A stretch of DNA of 64,000 bases, from NCBI GenBank assembly GCA_965261915.1, contig CBDHDW010000013.1, positions 1,984,001 to 2,048,000 on the forward strand, given 5' to 3'. Position 1 is the first letter of the stretch; the number at the start of each line of letters is the position of its first letter. The position numbers and the translations under genes are program-made. The notes under the pieces are model-generated. The model did not search any database, was not told the DNA's origin, and saw only the letters and a program-made list of their open reading frames with translations. Below, piece by piece: positions 45,188 to 52,945 of this stretch. This stretch comes from JAIBDK01 sp965261915. GTDB lineage: Bacteria; Pseudomonadota; Gammaproteobacteria; Arenicellales; Poriferihabitantaceae.

Positions 45188-45207
45188 TCACGATGTCAAT
45201 ATCGTGA
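45188..45207. promoter_or_regulatory. Perfect palindrome upstream of the VOC gene
   Basis: TCACGAT (45188-45194) and ATCGTGA (45201-45207) form perfect 7-bp arms around a 6-bp spacer. It overlaps an in-frame GTG at 45204 and lies 69 bp before the ATG at 45276. The layout suggests an operator for the VOC-HAD gene pair. Confidence 0.35.
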
Positions 45208-45275
45208 AAAAACGCACAACACTAGATTTTGGAGTTATATTCCGTTTTCATCACAAGATTTTGCTTAATGACAAA

Positions 45276-45704
45276 ATGATTTCATTTGATTCCGAAGATG
45301 CTGACCAGGTTGGCAGGGCTTTAACCGGTTTTGGTGTTAATTTGCTCGTAACAGATGTTTTTAAAGCGCGCGATTTTCTCGAAACGGTATTCCATTTCAA
45401 CACGCTAAATTCGTCAAAAGACTTTGCGCTTCTGGAATTCACCGGTCAAATTTACCAATTACACGCCGACCATACTTATTCGCAAAATCCCCTGCCTTCG
45501 CTGTTACCGGAAAGCGCTCCCCGTGGCGGCGGAATCGAACTGAGATTGTTTAACGTAGACCCCGATCTGGCGCAGAAAACAGCGAATGAGAACGGATATG
45601 AGGTATTGATGGAGACGGCTGACAAACCCCACGGCACGAGGGAATGTTTTATTCTTGATCCAGATGGTTATTGCTGGGTACCTTCGGCTGCGAAAAAATC
45701 CTAG
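45276..45704 (+). CDS. Glyoxalase/bleomycin-resistance (VOC) superfamily protein
   Basis: A 142-residue one-module VOC protein: GFGVNLLVTDVFKARDFLETVF for the first half and GIELRLFNVDPDLAQKTANEN with ECFILDPDGYCWVPS for the second. His and Glu positions suitable for metal binding are visible (QLHADHTY, GIELRLF). The frame stays open back to a GTG at 45204, but that start overlaps the palindrome; ATG at 45276 gives the usual N-terminus. Substrate unknown. The next gene follows by 11 bp. Confidence 0.75.
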   Translation: MISFDSEDADQVGRALTGFGVNLLVTDVFKARDFLETVFHFNTLNSSKDFALLEFTGQIYQLHADHTYSQNPLPSLLPESAPRGGGIELRLFNVDPDLAQKTANENGYEVLMETADKPHGTRECFILDPDGYCWVPSAAKKS

Positions 45705-45715
45705 AGGCCAGAACA

Positions 45716-46435
45716 TTGTCGTCGCGAAAAGATTCTCGGGTTAGCGGCATTCTGTTTGACAAGGATGGAACGCTGCTGGATTTCAACGGAACCTGGCTCA
45801 AACCCTATTTGGAAGCATCGGATTACCTCGCAAACCTTGCCGACAAACCGGAGCTTGCCGATCACTTGATGCGAAGCGGCGGTTATCATGCTGAAACAGA
45901 ATCCTGGCAATCGGATTCGCTGTTAGCCTCCGCGAGCAACGGCCAAATTTTCGAGTACTGGCAATCGCAACTCGGATTCAAACTAAGCGATACGCAAATT
46001 CATCATATACAAAGTATTTTTTCCCATGCAGCAAATGAATACGTTCCAGCCATCGATAATCTGAGCGAATTTCTTCAGACTTTGCGTAGTCGGGGATTGC
46101 GTCTGGGGTTGGCTACGATGGATGATGCAAGTAATGCAGAAAGCATGCTTGGGCAGTTGGGCCTGCGCCAGTATTTTGATTTTGTTTGTGGCGCAGACAG
46201 TGGTTTTGGCGTTAAACCGGATCCGGGAATGGTCGATGCGTTTTGCCAGAAATGCGCCCTTGTCAACAGCGACATCTACATGGTTGGAGATAGTCCGAAA
46301 GACCTAAACATGGGGAAAAACGCCGGCGTATACAAATCTATCGGCGTGCTGACAGGGGCGTACAATAACGCTGAGCTTGTCAAGTTCGCAGACATCGTAT
46401 TAGCCGATATTTGCGGAATACTGGAGCTCGTCTAA
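45716..46435 (+). CDS. HAD-superfamily phosphatase (phosphoglycolate phosphatase-like)
   Basis: A 239-residue HAD hydrolase. Motif I is ILFDKDGTLLDFNGTW, motif II LGLATMDDAS, motif III Lys in FGVKPDPGM and motif IV MVGDSPKDLNMGKNAG, with a helical cap inserted between I and II. Start TTG at 45716 is chosen because AGAGG sits 8 nt upstream and the alternative (TTG 45671) overlaps the VOC gene. Substrate not assigned; it is likely cotranscribed with the VOC gene. Confidence 0.85.
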   Translation: MSSRKDSRVSGILFDKDGTLLDFNGTWLKPYLEASDYLANLADKPELADHLMRSGGYHAETESWQSDSLLASASNGQIFEYWQSQLGFKLSDTQIHHIQSIFSHAANEYVPAIDNLSEFLQTLRSRGLRLGLATMDDASNAESMLGQLGLRQYFDFVCGADSGFGVKPDPGMVDAFCQKCALVNSDIYMVGDSPKDLNMGKNAGVYKSIGVLTGAYNNAELVKFADIVLADICGILELV

Positions 46436-46557
46436 AACCGCTTTGTTGAGGAATTTTACGCAGAAAACCCAACCATAAATTAATCCAGCCTCGCGGAACT
46501 GATGCGTTATTGTCGGGTCTGATTTAATGATCAGAGCCGCTCAGGGGAGCCATTTTT

Positions 46558-47022
46558 ATGAATCAATCAGCGAAAGTGACGAGACAGTATTCGAAACCGG
46601 ATGAAGCTGAGCTAAGAACCCGACTTAGCGCGATGCAATACGATGTTACACAGAATGATGCCACAGAAAGACCGTTTCAAAACGAATACAATGATGAAAA
46701 GCGGCAGGGCATTTTTGTCGATGTGGTAAGCGGTGAGCCGTTATTTTCATCGAACGAAAAATTTGATTCGGGCACCGGTTGGCCGAGTTTCTACGCGCCT
46801 TTGGAAAAGGCGAATGTTGTCGAGAAAACAGACTTCAAGCGGTTTCTCCCCCGAACAGAAGTACGTAGCCATCACGCCGACTCTCATTTGGGCCATGTCT
46901 TCAAGGATGGACCGCAACCCACGGGTCTGCGTTACTGTATGAACTCCGCCGCGATGCGTTTTATCGCCAAAGAGGATCTTGAAAAAGCGGGGTATGGTCA
47001 GTACAGCGCGTTGTTTGAATAA
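46558..47022 (+). CDS. msrB: Peptide-methionine (R)-S-oxide reductase
   Basis: A 154-residue MsrB. GIFVDVVSGEPLFSSNEKFDSGTGWPSF and RSHHADSHLGHVFKDGPQPTG, then RYCMNSAAMRFI with the catalytic Cys, are all present. The CxxC zinc pairs found in many MsrB proteins are absent, so this is the zinc-free type. It reduces methionine-R-sulfoxide in proteins. The stop overlaps the next gene by 1 bp. Confidence 0.93.
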   Translation: MNQSAKVTRQYSKPDEAELRTRLSAMQYDVTQNDATERPFQNEYNDEKRQGIFVDVVSGEPLFSSNEKFDSGTGWPSFYAPLEKANVVEKTDFKRFLPRTEVRSHHADSHLGHVFKDGPQPTGLRYCMNSAAMRFIAKEDLEKAGYGQYSALFE

Positions 47023-47828
47023 TGATGTTTGGGATTGTTACAAAGTCAACCTGTCTGAAAGCCGTATTGGGATTGTTGTTTGGTACGGCGGTTTCTTTTG
47101 CTGATTCGCAAACCCGAATACAGATCTCCAGCAGTAAAACGATAACACCATTGGTTGAATTGTATACTTCAGAAGGCTGCAGCAGCTGCCCGCCTGTTGA
47201 TCGATATCTCAGTAAGCTGGGCAAATTATTTGATCAAAGCTTTCATGCAGTGGCGCTGGCATTTCATGTTGATTACTGGAACTACCTCGGCTGGGCCGAC
47301 CCTTTTTCTGATGCGCGGTTTAGCGAACGGCAAAGGCGGATTGCTGAACTCAATAACCAGCGCTCGATCTATACCCCGGAGTTGGTCGTTAGCGGCAAGG
47401 AGGCCAGGGGCGGTGATGTGATCTACGATGAAATAACCGAAGCGAACAGCCGGCTTTCCGAAGTCCATATCATGCTCGAAGTAACTGTTTCGTCAACCCG
47501 CGAGCTGACGGCGAAACTGGATATCGACAACGCGTCCATTTCGCAGAATGCGGAAGTTTTTTTTGCACTTTACGAAAATGACATTGTTCGAAAAATTGAA
47601 GCAGGTGAAAATCGCGGTAAAACCCTGCACCACGATTATGTTGTAAGACACTTGAGCGATCCCATTCGTATTTCGGCGGGTAATTCGACAAGTGATTTTG
47701 AGTTGGGTTTGGCAGAGGACTGGAATATAGATCAACTCGGTCTGGCGGTGGTTGTGATCAACCCCGAAAACGGTAAAACCCTGCAAGCGATTAGTACGCC
47801 ATTGCAACAACCGGTTGTCGAAGGCTGA
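47022..47828 (+). CDS. DUF1223 thioredoxin-like secreted protein
   Basis: A 268-residue protein with an N-terminal signal peptide (LKAVLGLLFGTAVSFADS) and the DUF1223 core: VELYTSEGCSSCPPVDRYLS (Cys-x2-Cys), FHVDYWNYLGWADPF, and IYTPELVVSGKEARGG. It is likely periplasmic and redox-active. Translational coupling with msrB (TAATG) supports a joint role in oxidative damage repair, although the family's function is unproven. Confidence 0.88.
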   Translation: MMFGIVTKSTCLKAVLGLLFGTAVSFADSQTRIQISSSKTITPLVELYTSEGCSSCPPVDRYLSKLGKLFDQSFHAVALAFHVDYWNYLGWADPFSDARFSERQRRIAELNNQRSIYTPELVVSGKEARGGDVIYDEITEANSRLSEVHIMLEVTVSSTRELTAKLDIDNASISQNAEVFFALYENDIVRKIEAGENRGKTLHHDYVVRHLSDPIRISAGNSTSDFELGLAEDWNIDQLGLAVVVINPENGKTLQAISTPLQQPVVEG

Positions 47829-47881
47829 ACCGCGAGAGATTGATATTTCAGTTCACTAACGATTTTCAAAACATCACCAAT

Positions 47882-47906
47882 AAAAAGCCGTTCCCAAACT
47901 AACGGC
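47882..47906 (-). terminator. Intrinsic terminator at the end of SBP copy 1
   Basis: On the minus strand GCCGTT, an 8-nt loop and AACGGC are followed by five T residues. The hairpin overlaps the stop codon of the gene at 47899. Confidence 0.6.
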
Positions 47907-48651
47907 CTAGATACTGCGCCAGCAATTTGTCCAGCGTCCCGTCAGCGACGATTTCCGCTAATCCGACATTGAAATCTTTAACCAGTTGTTCGCCGTCAGG
48001 AATCGCACCAGATACCAGCAAATACAATGCATTTCGTTGCAGCGGAGGCTGGATAAAAACCAATTGATGGGTATTCATTTTTTCTTGCTGTGCTTCATAA
48101 CGAATCGCGTCGAATACCCCGACGACCATATCGATTCGTTTTCGATAGAGTTTTCTGAGGTTGAATTTGAGTAAGGGGGCGACTTCTTTTTTAAGATAAT
48201 CAGCGGAATCAAATTCTTCAGTATTGGCGTACCCACGATTAACACCAATGGTATAGGGTTCAACACTGCCTAGACCATCCATTTCCGAAAAGTCGAGACT
48301 TTTCAGCGCGACCAAACCCAAATCAACATAATAAATCGGGTCGCTAATGTGAAATGTTACCGCACGCTCGTCGTTGTAATACGCACCCATAACAAAGTCA
48401 TTTTTGCCTTCTTCTACATTTTTCAGTGCACGGCTCCAGGCAATAAAGTCGAGTTCGGCGGAATGGCCAACACGCTCAAATGCGGCTTTGGTGATTTGCG
48501 TTAAGGCACCGCCATCAGGCATAGCCGTGCCATAGTGCGGCGCCCAGTTAAGCGTAACTCCAGTAACGGTTCTCGCCAGCGTTAGCGGAGACACGGTAAA
48601 AAATACCAACGCAATAACAATAGAAAAAATCTTTTTTGAGGGGTCCTTCAT
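47899..48651 (-). CDS. Periplasmic solute-binding protein, PAAT/SBP_bac_3 type (copy 1)
   Basis: A 250-residue protein with a signal peptide (KKIFSIVIALVFFTVSPLTLA, cleavage near ARTVTG) and the SBP family-3 pattern: WAPHYGTAMPDGGALTQIT, AWSRALKNVEEGKNDFVMGA and YRKRIDMVVGVFDAIRYEA. It should bind a polar amino acid or similar solute in the periplasm. No permease or ATPase gene is next to it, so it may serve an unlinked ABC transporter or a sensor. It is the older or relocated copy of the tandem pair and has diverged at scattered sites. The MITE lies upstream of its start. Confidence 0.85.
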   Translation of the reverse strand: MKDPSKKIFSIVIALVFFTVSPLTLARTVTGVTLNWAPHYGTAMPDGGALTQITKAAFERVGHSAELDFIAWSRALKNVEEGKNDFVMGAYYNDERAVTFHISDPIYYVDLGLVALKSLDFSEMDGLGSVEPYTIGVNRGYANTEEFDSADYLKKEVAPLLKFNLRKLYRKRIDMVVGVFDAIRYEAQQEKMNTHQLVFIQPPLQRNALYLLVSGAIPDGEQLVKDFNVGLAEIVADGTLDKLLAQYLGR

Positions 48652-48720
48652 AACAACAATTGCTCCAATTTACGACAGAAAAAACCAGTATACATGAGTT
48701 AAGCGTATATAAAAAGGGAG

Positions 48721-48833
48721 AGCCTCTTCCAATACGAAATGATACTGAACAGGACAACCAGGCAGCATAGCTGGTACGATATGGACACTATCAAATACTC
48801 CCGTTCAGTATCATTTCTCTATTGGAATATACT
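48721..48833. mobile_element. MITE-like element with imperfect terminal inverted repeats
   Basis: The segment is absent from the paralogous site in unit 2. Its arms, about 30 bp long, run from AGCCTCTTCCAATACG and AAATGATACTGAAC on the left to GTTCAGTATCATTT and the inverse of AGTATATTCCAATA on the right. GGGAG is duplicated at 48716-48720 and 48834-48838. It has no coding capacity. A short ACCAG/CTGGT hairpin lies in the centre. Confidence 0.7.
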
Positions 48834-48938
48834 GGGAGCGCTTTATTTAAGTCAGGACGGTTTTGCGCGTACAAACACAATGGAAGCGGGAATTGATATT
48901 TCAGTTCACTAACGATTTTCAAAACATCACCAATAAAA

Positions 48939-48962
48939 GGCCGCTACAGAAGCGGTCTTTTT
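48939..48962. terminator. Bidirectional hairpin terminator downstream of SBP copy 2
   Basis: GGCCGCT (48939-48945), loop ACAGA, AGCGGTC (48951-48957), followed by five Ts on the plus strand and by TTTTATT on the minus strand. It follows the minus-strand gene ending at 48986. The corresponding stretch is deleted in unit 1. Confidence 0.65.
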
Positions 48963-48969
48963 ATTATAC

Positions 48970-48993
48970 AAAAGCCGTTCCCAAACTAACGGC
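48970..48993 (-). terminator. Hairpin at the end of SBP copy 2
   Basis: GCCGTT/AACGGC pairs across an 8-nt loop, followed on the minus strand by TTTTGT. It mirrors the hairpin at the end of copy 1 and overlaps the stop at 48986. Confidence 0.5.
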
Positions 48994-49744
48994 CCAGATA
49001 CTGCGCCAGCAATTTGTCCAGCGTCCCGTCAGCGACGATTTCCGCTAATCCGACATTGAAATCTTTAACCAGTTGTTGGCCGTCAGGAATCGCGCGAGAT
49101 ACCAGCAAATGCAATGCATTTCGTTGCAGCGGAGGCTGGATAAAAACCAATTGCCTGGTATTCACTTTTTCTTTCTGTGCTTCATAACGAATCACGTCAA
49201 ATGCCCCGATGACCATATCGATTCGTTTTCGATAGAGTTTTCTGATGTTGAGTTTGGGTGAGGGGGCGACTTCTTTTTTAAGATAATCAGCGGAATCAAA
49301 TTCTTCAGTATGGGCGTACCCCAGATTAATACCAATGGTATAGGGTTCAACACTGCGCAGACCATCCATTTCCGAAAAGCCGAGACTTTCCAGCGCGACC
49401 AAACCAAAATCAATATAATAAACCGGGTCGCTAATGTGAAATGTTGCCGCACGCTCTTCGCTGTAATACGCACCCATAACAAAGTCATTTTTGCCTTCTT
49501 CTACATTTTTCAGTGCACGGTTCCAGGCAATAAAGTCGAGTTCTGCGGAATGGCCAACACGCTCAAATACGGCTTTGGTAATTTGCGTTAAGGCACCGTC
49601 ATCAGGCATAGCAACGCCATAGTGCGGTGCCCAGTTAAGCGTAACTCCAGTAACGGTTCTCGCCAGCGTTAGCGGTGACAGGGTAAAAAATGCCAACGCG
49701 ATAACAATAGAAAAAATCTTTTTTTGAGGGGCGGGGATATTCAT
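48986..49744 (-). CDS. Periplasmic solute-binding protein, PAAT/SBP_bac_3 type (copy 2)
   Basis: A 252-residue paralogue of the protein at 47899, nearly identical through the signal peptide (KKIFSIVIALAFFTLSPLTLA) and most of the mature part (WAPHYGVAMPDDGALTQIT, AWNRALKNVEEGKNDFVMGA). Differences are scattered and mostly conservative, and both frames are open, so both may still be expressed and could differ in ligand preference. It probably carries the original promoter region, lying next to the remnant gene at 49827. Confidence 0.85.
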   Translation of the reverse strand: MNIPAPQKKIFSIVIALAFFTLSPLTLARTVTGVTLNWAPHYGVAMPDDGALTQITKAVFERVGHSAELDFIAWNRALKNVEEGKNDFVMGAYYSEERAATFHISDPVYYIDFGLVALESLGFSEMDGLRSVEPYTIGINLGYAHTEEFDSADYLKKEVAPSPKLNIRKLYRKRIDMVIGAFDVIRYEAQKEKVNTRQLVFIQPPLQRNALHLLVSRAIPDGQQLVKDFNVGLAEIVADGTLDKLLAQYLGR

Positions 49745-49826
49745 AACAACAATTACCTCAATTTACGACAGAACTCAAGTAAGTATACATAGGCTGGGAG
49801 TATATAAAAAGGGAAACTTATTTAAT

Positions 49827-50051
49827 TCAGGACGGTTTTGCGCGTACAAACACAATGGAAGCGGGAATTGAAACCACATTTTCGACTGAAAATTGAGCGA
49901 ATTCCTGTTCTACCGAATTGGCTATTTCGGCTGCGTCTTTCTCATCTCCCCCTTTGGATTGAGCAATTGTATCGCATTCAACTATAAGGATATTCGATGG
50001 ACAAAGTCCCGGAAGATGAAAATTGAACCGAGTCAGATGGTTTAGCAGTCG
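49827..50051 (-). pseudogene. C-terminal fragment of an unidentified gene
   Basis: A minus-strand frame without any ATG, GTG or TTG start runs from just after a stop at 50052-50054 to TGA at 49827-49829. It contains SNILIVECDTIAQSKGGDEK and AAEIANSVEQEFAQFSVENV and ends SIPASIVFVRAKPS. It looks like a real protein C-terminus, possibly a methyltransferase, but the family is not recognised. The last 14 codons also occur at 48852-48896 at the duplication junction, which shows that the duplication copied the tail of this gene. Confidence 0.45.
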
Positions 50052-50170
50052 TTATAATTGAAAACATCTTACTGCATGGTTCACTGCAGTTTGCCCGGGC
50101 AAGATCAATCGTCAAAATGCGGGATGAGCCCGAATCACAGAAAAGTTAACCATTCCAACGGAAATTTCGA

Positions 50171-51547
50171 ATGAAATACTACAATTCAATTGTCGATACT
50201 ATTGGTGATACGCCAATGGTAAAACTGAATTCAGTTACCAAAGGTATCAAGGGGACGATCCTCGCCAAAGTAGAGTACTTTAATCCGGGAAATTCAATGA
50301 AGGATCGAATGGCGATCAAAATGATTGAAGATGCCGAAGCCAGAGGGGATTTGAAACCCGGTGGAACCATAATTGAGGGCACTTCCGGAAATACCGGCAT
50401 GGGGTTGGCGTTGGGCGCGATTGCCAAAGGTTATCGTTGTATTTTCACCCTGGCCGATAAACAGTCCCAGGAAAAAATCGATATTCTAAAAGCGGTTGGT
50501 GCCGAAGTTCATGTGTGCCCAACGGCGGTTGCACCAGAAGATCCAAGGTCGTACTACTCAGTGGCACAGCGCCTGAACGAAGAAATTAAAAACTCGTACT
50601 ATCCAAACCAGTACGATAATCTCTCCAATACTGTGGCACATTATGAAACAACGGGGCCGGAAATCTGGAGAGATACCGAAGGCAAGATAACCCACTATGT
50701 TGCGGGTGTGGGCACGGGGGGGTCGATGTGCGGTGTTTCCAAATATTTAAAGGAACAAAATTCGGATGTGGTTGCCGTGGGCATAGACACCTATGGTTCG
50801 GTATTCAAGAAGTACAAGGAAACCGGTGTTTTTGATGAAACCGAAATCTATCCGTATCTGACGGAAGGAATAGGTGAAGACATCTTGCCGGCGAATGTTG
50901 ATTTCTCCCTAATCGATCATTTTGTCAAGGTAACCGATAAAGACGCTGCGGTGATGACGCGTCGGTTATCGCGTGAGGAGGGAATGTTCGTTGGCTGGTC
51001 CTGCGGTTCCGCTGTTTGGGGAGCATTGGACTGGGCCAGAGAAAACCTTCAGGAAGAGGATGTGATGGTGATTATATTGCCTGACCACGGGACGCGTTAT
51101 CTGGGAAAAGTTTACAATGACCAATGGATGAAAGATCATGGTTTTCTGGAAGAGCGGGATTACTCCACCGCTTCGGGTATTATTTCCAAACAAAGCGGTG
51201 AAGATGCGCTTACCACGATCTCCAAAGATGCCACCGTGGCCGAAGCAATCGCGGTGCTAACCACAGGGTATGTTTCGCAGATTCCCGTTGTTGACGGTGA
51301 TGATTTTGTCGGCAGTTTACGAGATTCAAAGCTACTATCGCAAATGATTGACGATCCATCTATTAAGGAAAAAGCGATTCATGAAGTGATGGAAAAGCCA
51401 TTTCAGTTCGTACCGGTTGACACAACGCTGGATGTGCTGTCATCAATGATCAATCGCGATACGCCCGCTGTCATGGTTAGAGACTCAGACAGCCGACCCA
51501 GAATTATCACGCAACATGATTTGCTGGAGTCTATCGCGAGTTTCTAG
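50171..51547 (+). CDS. Cystathionine beta-synthase (PLP domain plus CBS pair)
   Basis: A 458-residue protein. The PLP domain begins with IGDTPMVKLNSV and has the cofactor lysine in NPGNSMKDRMA, then the GTSGNTGMG and GTGGSMCG loops. Two CBS motifs fill the C-terminal 120 residues (ISKDATVAEAIAVLTTGYVSQIPVV and FVPVDTTLDVLSSMI). This architecture matches the eukaryote-like CBS found in many bacteria, which makes cystathionine from homocysteine and serine. Convergent with rdgC. A hairpin CCGGGT/ACCCGG lies at their junction (51668-51693) without a clear T-run. Confidence 0.9.
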   Translation: MKYYNSIVDTIGDTPMVKLNSVTKGIKGTILAKVEYFNPGNSMKDRMAIKMIEDAEARGDLKPGGTIIEGTSGNTGMGLALGAIAKGYRCIFTLADKQSQEKIDILKAVGAEVHVCPTAVAPEDPRSYYSVAQRLNEEIKNSYYPNQYDNLSNTVAHYETTGPEIWRDTEGKITHYVAGVGTGGSMCGVSKYLKEQNSDVVAVGIDTYGSVFKKYKETGVFDETEIYPYLTEGIGEDILPANVDFSLIDHFVKVTDKDAAVMTRRLSREEGMFVGWSCGSAVWGALDWARENLQEEDVMVIILPDHGTRYLGKVYNDQWMKDHGFLEERDYSTASGIISKQSGEDALTTISKDATVAEAIAVLTTGYVSQIPVVDGDDFVGSLRDSKLLSQMIDDPSIKEKAIHEVMEKPFQFVPVDTTLDVLSSMINRDTPAVMVRDSDSRPRIITQHDLLESIASF

Positions 51548-51678
51548 GTCGTCAAGCAATCCAATTAAAAATTCGTTGGCATCCGCCGCGTAAAAACTAT
51601 CGGCATCATTCAAGCCTGGATTCCATCCTTCTTGCCCTACTCAATCGATAGCGATATCGAGATCACCCCGGGTCATCG

Positions 51679-52590
51679 TCAGGATGAACCCGGAGAACTT
51701 AAATCTTCGCCGCCGAGAGCCCGAAAAAGCACTGCAAAAATACGAGTAAACTCCAGACTCATCAAGCTGGCAATGGTGTCAAGTTCCGCTGCCGCATCGC
51801 CCGCCTGATCGGTGAAGCCATGGTGAAATACAAGCCGTTTCAATTCAGCCGCCTCAGTAAAAACAAAACTGAGGGATTCCTGCCAGTGTAGTTGCAGCCG
51901 CGTTACATATTTTCCGGCGTCGAGGTGAGCGCGTATCTCGTTTTCCCCGAGGTCCTGACCTTGCAGCCGTACTTTGGACTTAACATCATCCGGAGACTGC
52001 AATAAGCACTCGTCGCCAAGCTGCAAGGTCGAGGGCAAGCTGGTTTGGCCATTTAACCAACCGGTAAGCAGAGCGGATACAGATTGGTTGAACTCCAGAG
52101 GCGTCACTTCAAGACTGCCCAATGACTCTCGTAATAGGGTAATCCAGTCTTCTGCCCGGGGGCGGCTGGCACTATCGACGATCAGGAGGTTTTCGTTCGG
52201 CAAGATCATGCCAGTGATCCGAGTGGACCGGGTAAACGCTTTCGGGGTCATGGAAAATATCAGCTCATCCCTGATTTCAGATTTTTGTTTTCTGCCCACT
52301 TTACGCTGCTCCGCAGCCTCTATCTGAAGAACTTTCTCGTTCAGGGCTTCTCGTACAACCGTTGCGGGCAGTAGCCGCTGCTCAAGCCGGGCGCTTAATA
52401 AACAAAAATTTGAACCACTATGAATCAGTTCATCTGACGGGTTTCCCAATGGCGATGTCCAGCCGATTGAGGTTACATCCTGAGGTCCACAGTGTGTAAA
52501 GCGACCGGATTCCAAAGCAGCAGACAGCGCTTCGTGCTGTAAGTCAGGCAAAGTTTCGAACTGGTAGATAATAAGATTTTTAAACCACAT
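51679..52590 (-). CDS. rdgC: Recombination-associated protein RdgC
   Basis: A 303-residue RdgC: MWFKNLIIYQFETLP at the start, GWTSPLGNPSDELIHS, LPATVVREALNEKV, and the C-terminal HHGFTDQAGDAAAELDTIASLM. RdgC forms a DNA-encircling ring dimer that restrains RecA. Length and motifs fit the gammaproteobacterial form. Complete. Confidence 0.93.
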   Translation of the reverse strand: MWFKNLIIYQFETLPDLQHEALSAALESGRFTHCGPQDVTSIGWTSPLGNPSDELIHSGSNFCLLSARLEQRLLPATVVREALNEKVLQIEAAEQRKVGRKQKSEIRDELIFSMTPKAFTRSTRITGMILPNENLLIVDSASRPRAEDWITLLRESLGSLEVTPLEFNQSVSALLTGWLNGQTSLPSTLQLGDECLLQSPDDVKSKVRLQGQDLGENEIRAHLDAGKYVTRLQLHWQESLSFVFTEAAELKRLVFHHGFTDQAGDAAAELDTIASLMSLEFTRIFAVLFRALGGEDLSSPGSS

Positions 52591-52664
52591 GAAAAAGCCT
52601 CGTTGGCTGAATTTTGAGCCGCGCAGTATACAGCAGATTAGTTTACATCCAGTACCGAAGGACT

Positions 52665-52801
52665 GAAGAATTGCGTGAACCAGAAGATCGTTTGCGGCGA
52701 TATACGACGGGTTGATCTTTGGTCAGTTATTGTCAACGGCGAGTATTATTGGAATACTGCTAATCTCACTGGGCGGAATCGTTATTTGTCGCCGAAGCTA
52801 A
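52665..52801 (+). pseudogene. Possible Lgt-like C-terminal remnant
   Basis: The plus strand reads EELREPEDRLRRYTTG, then after a frame change LIFGQLLSTASIIGILLISL, followed by GGIVICRRS and a stop. The FxREPD...GQxLS pattern recalls the C-terminus of prolipoprotein diacylglyceryl transferase. The fragment is short and needs a frameshift, so the assignment is weak. Confidence 0.3.
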
Positions 52802-52945
52802 TGGTCGGATCAGAATTTAGCTAAACCGGCTCCCGGCGGTGTTTGGTTTTGGGAAATATCCGGACTTGTTCTTCATGCTTTGCAAATCCGCGATATAATT
52901 CGATATATCAGGCATCTGTCTCCCATAGTTGGATACTCACAAACC

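Larger units (their letters stand above)
47844..49871. repeat. Tandem segmental duplication carrying the solute-binding protein gene
   Basis: Unit 1 is 47844-48896 (1053 bp) and unit 2 is 48897-49871 (975 bp). Both begin with TATTTCAGTTCACTAACG and end with GACGGTTTTGCGCGTACA and GAAGCGGGAATTGA. ATTGA is present at all three boundaries (47839-47843, 48892-48896, 49867-49871), a microhomology junction. Unit 1 contains a 113-bp MITE-like insertion plus 5-bp duplication and has lost about 40 bp holding a terminator hairpin that unit 2 keeps. Confidence 0.88.
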
